Position numbers and translations under genes: made by a program
Source: Carallia brachiata
Lineage: Eukaryota > Streptophyta > Magnoliopsida > Malpighiales > Rhizophoraceae
Direction of reading: 5' to 3'
Assembly: GCA_021464245.1 (NCBI GenBank)
Contig: JADCRB010000067.1
Span: forward strand, 2,387,908-2,451,907
Length of the DNA stretch: 64,000 nt
Notes under the pieces: generated by a model
Databases searched by the model: none
Seen by the model: only the letters and a program-made list of their open reading frames with translations
Told to the model about the DNA's origin: nothing
In this document: piece by piece, positions 59,755 through 64,000 of the stretch
How the letters are laid out: each line of letters opens with the position of its first letter
Numbering within the stretch: position 1 is the first letter of the stretch

Positions 59755-59890
59755 CTATTACAGATATATTGATTATTAGATCTGTAAGTTTAGACCGAAA
59801 TAATTTTAATTTTTCGTACATAATTTAATTATCCTCAAGGGGCAAACCTTCTATCGAATACTGTTAGGCGTAATGGACCTTTATTACGCC
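59755..59890. repeat. Dispersed repeat family A, copy 3
   Basis: GATATATTGATTATTAGATC, TTTAGACCGAAATAATTTTA and AAACCTTCTATCGAATACTG match the corresponding blocks of copies 1 and 2. It appears truncated relative to copy 1, as no AAGATTCGAA part follows. Confidence 0.5.
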
Positions 59891-60310
59891 CTACCACAAT
59901 GTTAATGAATCGTAAATCTATTACCACGTTTCTGTATAAATCCTCATTTTTTGGGCCAGAACAACAACATGAGGACTGGAACTCAAGTTATTGTAGAAGA
60001 AGATACGTCAAATTATTATTAGACTATTACCTCTAGCAGTAGTTATGATTTATCAAGTATAAAAAACGACGTTATCAAATTTTCAACTAACACATAAGAG
60101 AGCAATAACTTTTTTTTAAACTTAACTATACAGTTTAATTTGAAATAATAATAAAATAGTTATGTAATTCATATAACAATATGATAAATAATTTATTTTT
60201 TTTCAAATTTAAATTATCAAACATTATATATCACTTTACTGCTATTTTTTTATTATCGTTAGTTATATTCTCTTTTTTTTTGTTTAATTATAAGAAAGAC
60301 TAAAAATTTA

Positions 60311-60640
60311 TAGTGTGTTAGATTTGTGAGAAAGTGATGAAAAAGAAAATTGTGAAAAAATTGTTTGGATTGATAAGAAATATATGAAAAAGAAAGTGAT
60401 GAAAAAAATAATAAAGAAAGTTATAAGATAAAAAGTTATTAAAAAAGTAATTGTTTGGATAGATAAGAAATAAGTGAGAAAGGAAAAAACAAAGGAAGTT
60501 ATGAGATAAAAAATTATAAAAAAAAAATTATTTGAATTGATAAAATAGGTAAATAAAATGAATAAAAAAATAACAAAATAATAATATATACTTTTTAAAA
60601 ATTTAATTATTTTCGATGAATTCTTATGAATCCAACACAA
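60311..60640. mobile_element. AT-rich MITE-like element, family B copy 4 (best preserved)
   Basis: The left end AGTGTGTTAGATTTGTGAG mirrors the right end, whose reverse complement begins AGTTGTGTTGGATTCATAAG. The inside holds three or more degenerate copies of TTGTTTGGATTGATAAGAAA (near 60361, 60450 and 60530), interleaved with GTGATGAAAAAG-type runs. It is non-coding. The 121-codon minus-strand frame rich in Phe, Ile and Leu is a composition effect. Confidence 0.65.
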
Positions 60641-61138
60641 CTCAGAGAATATAATGCTAAACTTTGAGTACATGACAAAAAATTATAATAAGATATTCCA
60701 TCTAACCAGTTATAACTCATTTCTCCCGTAATGATTGGACTTAATATTATTAAACTTAAACTTGGAAGCTTTGGATAGAAGATTTACCAGCCTCACTATT
60801 GTGCAGTGGCTTATTCATCCTAAGTAAGATGCTACTCTCTTAAATTTAGCCACGTCATGGAAGCTTATTCCCTGATTCATTATTTGCTATCCGGATCTCC
60901 TCACAAATGTCATTTGTCCTTAATATAATACGTGGCAATCAACCATTGCGTGCATAGGAAACACAGGACCGTAACGGATAGTTGCCCCACCACCCATAGA
61001 TCGCCTAGCTTAGAGACCTATCCAGGCAATTATAATAAGCAACCTGCACAAGATCCAATGAGATTGTGCCACGTTACACGGAAGCTGGTCCCACGAGGAG
61101 ATTTTTACACCGACTACGTTTAGGCTGCCTTGTTAGCG
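60641..61138. other. Upstream flank of the SEUSS-like gene
   Basis: Composition rises from AT-rich to balanced toward the promoter. A TACGTGGCA element lies near 60930. No coding gene was recognised; a 63-codon plus-strand frame (60932-61123) has no family resemblance. Confidence 0.45.
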
Positions 61139-61350
61139 CCACGTGCCCCATGTTGACCTGCGACAGCCGGTGATCCGGAAGCCGGTTATTTCTGCAGCCG
61201 GTCACTCCTCTTCTGCAATTCCCGCTAGCTCTATAACCAGCCTCCTTAAGCGTTCTCTCTCTCCTCGTCTTTAATTTTCAGTTTCCAAATTGAGGGAGGA
61301 TAAAAAAAAAGAAAGTGAAAATTTTGATTTATTCGGCTCGCTCTATACAG
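61139..61350 (+). promoter_or_regulatory. Promoter and first untranslated exon of the SEUSS-like gene
   Basis: A perfect G-box (CACGTG, 61140-61145) is followed by three AGCCGGT motifs at 61165, 61180 and 61196, spaced 15 and 16 bases. A CTATAA box lies at 61231, and a CT-rich probable start region at 61252-61275. The untranslated exon ends at a donor (ACAG|GTTAGT) after 61350, and the acceptor TTCATTAG ends at 62043, leaving a 693-base leader intron. Confidence 0.55.
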
Positions 61351-62373
61351 GTTAGTAGCTTTTTTTTTTTTTTTTTTTGGTTACCATTTATTGTAATTTT
61401 CCTGAAATTATATAGATTTTTTTTTGTTCAGTCATTTTTTAAAGTATTTTAACTTTTTTAGTGTCAATTTTTTGATCGATCTTCTGGAGCCACGGAAGCC
61501 CAAGATTTTTGATTTTTTTTTTGTGGGTAGCTTTTTTTGCTCATGTTTTCTCGATCTTTTCATATAAACCTCTAATGAAGAGTTTAATTAAGTCTAAACT
61601 GTTTTTTTTTTTTTTTTGGATTTGTGATTTGAGAATTTTGGACTTTCGAATTTGATGATTTTGAGTTCGGCGGCAGTTTTTTTTTTTTGTTACCAGTTGC
61701 TTGCGATTGGCTTCAGATTAAGCTTGATTAGATGTTGACAGCTCGAGTTTAGTAGAGACGGTTCGTTGGACATGAAACTGGGGTTTCCGCCGGCAGTTGA
61801 TGCTATTCTTGGCCGAAGTTAGGGTTTTTGTGGGAATAATAGAATTTATGTTTCTGTTGGTCGTATTTTGACGGATTTGGTGTTTCCTCTATGCTTTGTA
61901 TTCTCTTATTTTGTTTTGTAACGGAAGTTTATATAAAATTGATGAGTTTTTTTTTTTTATATTGGAATTGCTATTATTATTGTTTTTTTTTTTTTAACGG
62001 CTGCTAATGTTGTTATTTGCTTTCTTTGATGAACTTTCATTAGATCTGTACAACAAGCTGTTGAAAGCTCGAACCGGATACAACATATTGAACTTCATTT
62101 GGTGCAAACAGGAGCTTGTAGGGTCTTGAAAGCCTTCTCTTTGGTCGGTGACATTGTTAGTAGAAGGAATCAGATTTTTGTTTGTCTCTGGTTGGTGAAG
62201 GAGGAACAGTGATTGGCGATTTGTGTTTGTATTATCTTTTTGATTATTTATGGCATGGGTTTAGGTTATTTAATGATATTAAGCAGATTGGGCGTATTTA
62301 ATATTTTAAATAATTGCCGAGGCTGGCTCTGGAGAGCTACTTAGATTCTGGCCACCAGGGGTTGGTGCCAGCT

Positions 62374-63655
62374 ATGGCACCTTCTCGGGTGGTTGGAGGG
62401 TTAGCCCAATCTTCCTCAAGTTCAGGAATTTTCTTCCAGGGGGATGGTCAGTCCCAGGCCGCTGTTAATTCTCACTTGAGTTCATCTTATGGCAACTCAT
62501 CCAATTCAATTCCTGGAACTGGGCATCCCAACCTGGGTCCGGTTTCTGGGGACATGAATAATGCGGGTTTGAACAGTGTGGCAAACTCAGGACCAAGTGT
62601 TGGGGCAAGTTCTTTGGTTACAGATGCAAATTCAGCGTTTTCGGGGGGTCCCCATTTGCAGAGAAGTGCGAGCATTAATACTGAGTCTTATATGCGGTTG
62701 CCAGCATCACCCATGTCATTTTCATCCAATAATATAAGCATTTCAGGTTCATCGGTTGTTGATGGGTCCTCTGTAGTGCAGCAGGGCAATCGTCAAGACA
62801 CAAGTGCGCAGCAAGTGCAGCAGAGTCAACAGCAACAGCAACGAATTTCAAGTGCAACATCCTTGGCCACATCACAGACTGGGCAGGTTTCACTTTCCAT
62901 GGGCCAACGAGCTCCAGGGTCCTTTCTTCAAGATCCTACTAATCTCTCTCAGGTGCAAAAGAAACCAAGACTGGACGTCAAACAGGAAGATATTATGCAG
63001 CATCAAGTGCTGCAACAAGTCTTACAAAGACAAGACTCCATGCAGATGCAAAGCCGAAATCCACAGTTGCAAACTTTGCTTCATCAGCAGAGACTGAGGC
63101 AGCAGCAGCAGCAGCAGCAAATTATCCAGTCTATGCCACCATTGCAGAGAGCCCACCTGCAGCAGCAGCAGCAAATGCAGTTAAGGCAACAACTACAACA
63201 ACAGGCCATGCAGCCGGCCCCTGCTGTGAAGCGTCCGTATGAGGGGGGTATATGTGCTCGACGATTGATGCAATACTTGTATCATCAGAGACCACGCCCA
63301 GCTGTAATTTCTTTTTTTTTTTTTTTTTTTTTGGGTTTCAGTTTTGCGCATTATACAGGGAGGCATGCAATCATGTTTTCATCAAAATATAAATGTGTTA
63401 AGGTTTCTTCTTTTTTAGGTAAATAGTTATGTTCCAAACACATTATCTGTCAACCTGTTTTAAAATCCACCTTTGGAGGGATAAGGGTGATTTGGATCTT
63501 GATATTGTTTTATCTGTTGGCAGGAGAACAGTATTGCCTATTGGAGAAAATTTGTGGCGGAGTATTATTCACCTCGTGCAAAGAAAAGATGGTGTTTGTC
63601 CTTATATGATAATGTTGGCCATCATGCACTAGGTGTTTTTCCCCAAGCAGCTATG
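62374..63655 (+). CDS. SLK: SEUSS-like transcriptional co-regulator, N-terminal part (cut by window end)
   Basis: This nuclear adaptor partners with LEUNIG-type co-repressors in flower and embryo patterning. Two coding exons are in the window: 62374-63303 (310 codons) and 63524-63655 (44 codons). The rest lies beyond 64000. The N-terminus MAPSRVVGGLAQSSSSSGIF is typical of SEUSS-like proteins. A Ser/Asn/Gly-rich stretch and long Gln-rich stretches (about 150-175 and 225-295) follow. The conserved Ldb1-like domain then starts at GGICARRLMQYLYHQR and continues in exon 2 with YWRKFVAEYYSPRAKKRWCL and HHALGVFPQAAM. The frame is open upstream of the ATG to 62314 without another ATG, so 62374 is the start. 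Which of SLK1, SLK2 or SLK3 it matches best cannot be decided from this part. Confidence 0.95.
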
Positions 63656-64000
63656 GTGAGTTCTTCTGTGGTGTATTTATGTATCCTCTCCAGTTTTCCA
63701 AGACAGGAAGATAAAAATTCTATGATGAGTATTTCATACAGATTCTGGCACATGGGTGCCAAATTGCCCATCATTTTCTTATTGTTTGCACATCTTTGTT
63801 TTGTGGTAATCATGATGATTTCATATCCATTTTTTCATGGAGATTGGAGGAGTACACTTGGTAGTCGGCAACCATTTGTACTCTTATCTAGCTAATTTGT
63901 TTGTGTGCATGCATGTGGGTGTGTGTGTGTGCTTGCTTGCTTTTATTGCATCTTTTTGTTTTTATGTTCAGGAGGTTTTTTTGGCCCTCATTTGCATAGC
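63656..64000 (+). other. Intron of the SEUSS-like gene, open at the window end
   Basis: After the donor ATG|GTGAGT at 63656 no conserved continuation of the domain is found before the window ends, so this is the start of the next intron. It includes a GT-rich microsatellite (63900-63932). The open frame to 63895 is read-through. Confidence 0.7.

Noticed and set aside
60308..60673. 121-codon minus-strand hydrophobic frame suggesting a membrane protein
   Set aside because: It is the complement of repeated GAAAAAG units in a MITE-like element. There is no start context, domain or varied composition.
62675..62893. Short antisense frames within the SEUSS-like exon
   Set aside because: They are complements of Gln/Ser-rich coding sequence, without independent support.
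1..64000. CRISPR arrays, operons or other prokaryotic systems
   Set aside because: The window is clearly plant nuclear DNA. The regular repeats found (28, 53 and 69 bp) are simple tandem copies without spacers.

Overview
The window is nuclear DNA from a flowering plant, most likely a woody eudicot. It is AT-rich, its genes are split by GT-AG introns, intergenic spacers are long, and every confident gene has a close plant homologue. I cannot name the species.

Seven protein genes are well supported. In order they are: an LBD23/24-type LOB-domain transcription factor (+, 2628-3648); an RS40/RS41-type SR splicing factor (+, coding 7622-10748, with an intron in the 5' UTR); an intronless MATE efflux transporter resembling DTX50 (+, 20955-22628); a BAG1/BAG4-type co-chaperone with a ubiquitin-like domain and a BAG domain (-, 39396-38016); CRR1, a catalytically degenerate dihydrodipicolinate-reductase homologue needed for the chloroplast NDH complex (+, 50224-52799); CCB2/HCF208, a cytochrome b6f haem-attachment factor (-, 56069-53723); and the 5' part of a SEUSS-like transcriptional co-regulator (+, from 62374, cut by the window end). 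CRR1 and CCB2 lie tail to tail, and both help assemble thylakoid electron-transport complexes. The other genes have no evident shared pathway.

From memory, the gene order is a composite of three Arabidopsis blocks. These are At5g52040-52110 (RS41, DTX50, BAG1, CRR1, CCB2), At4g25500-25520 (RS40, SLK3, SLK1) and At5g62090-62100 (SLK2, BAG2). The window therefore looks like a less fractionated version of the ancestral segment.

The spacers (about 10.9-20.8, 22.7-37.9, 40.2-50.0 and 56.2-61.2 kb) hold no gene I can name. They contain a TA-flanked MITE, three fold-back elements with long inverted arms, a family of AT-rich elements with internal repeats, a LINE RNase H remnant, a SINE-like element, several short tandem repeats and one dispersed repeat family. 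A few protein-like but unidentified fragments are listed with low confidence. I found no tRNA, rRNA, CRISPR array or prokaryote-type system.
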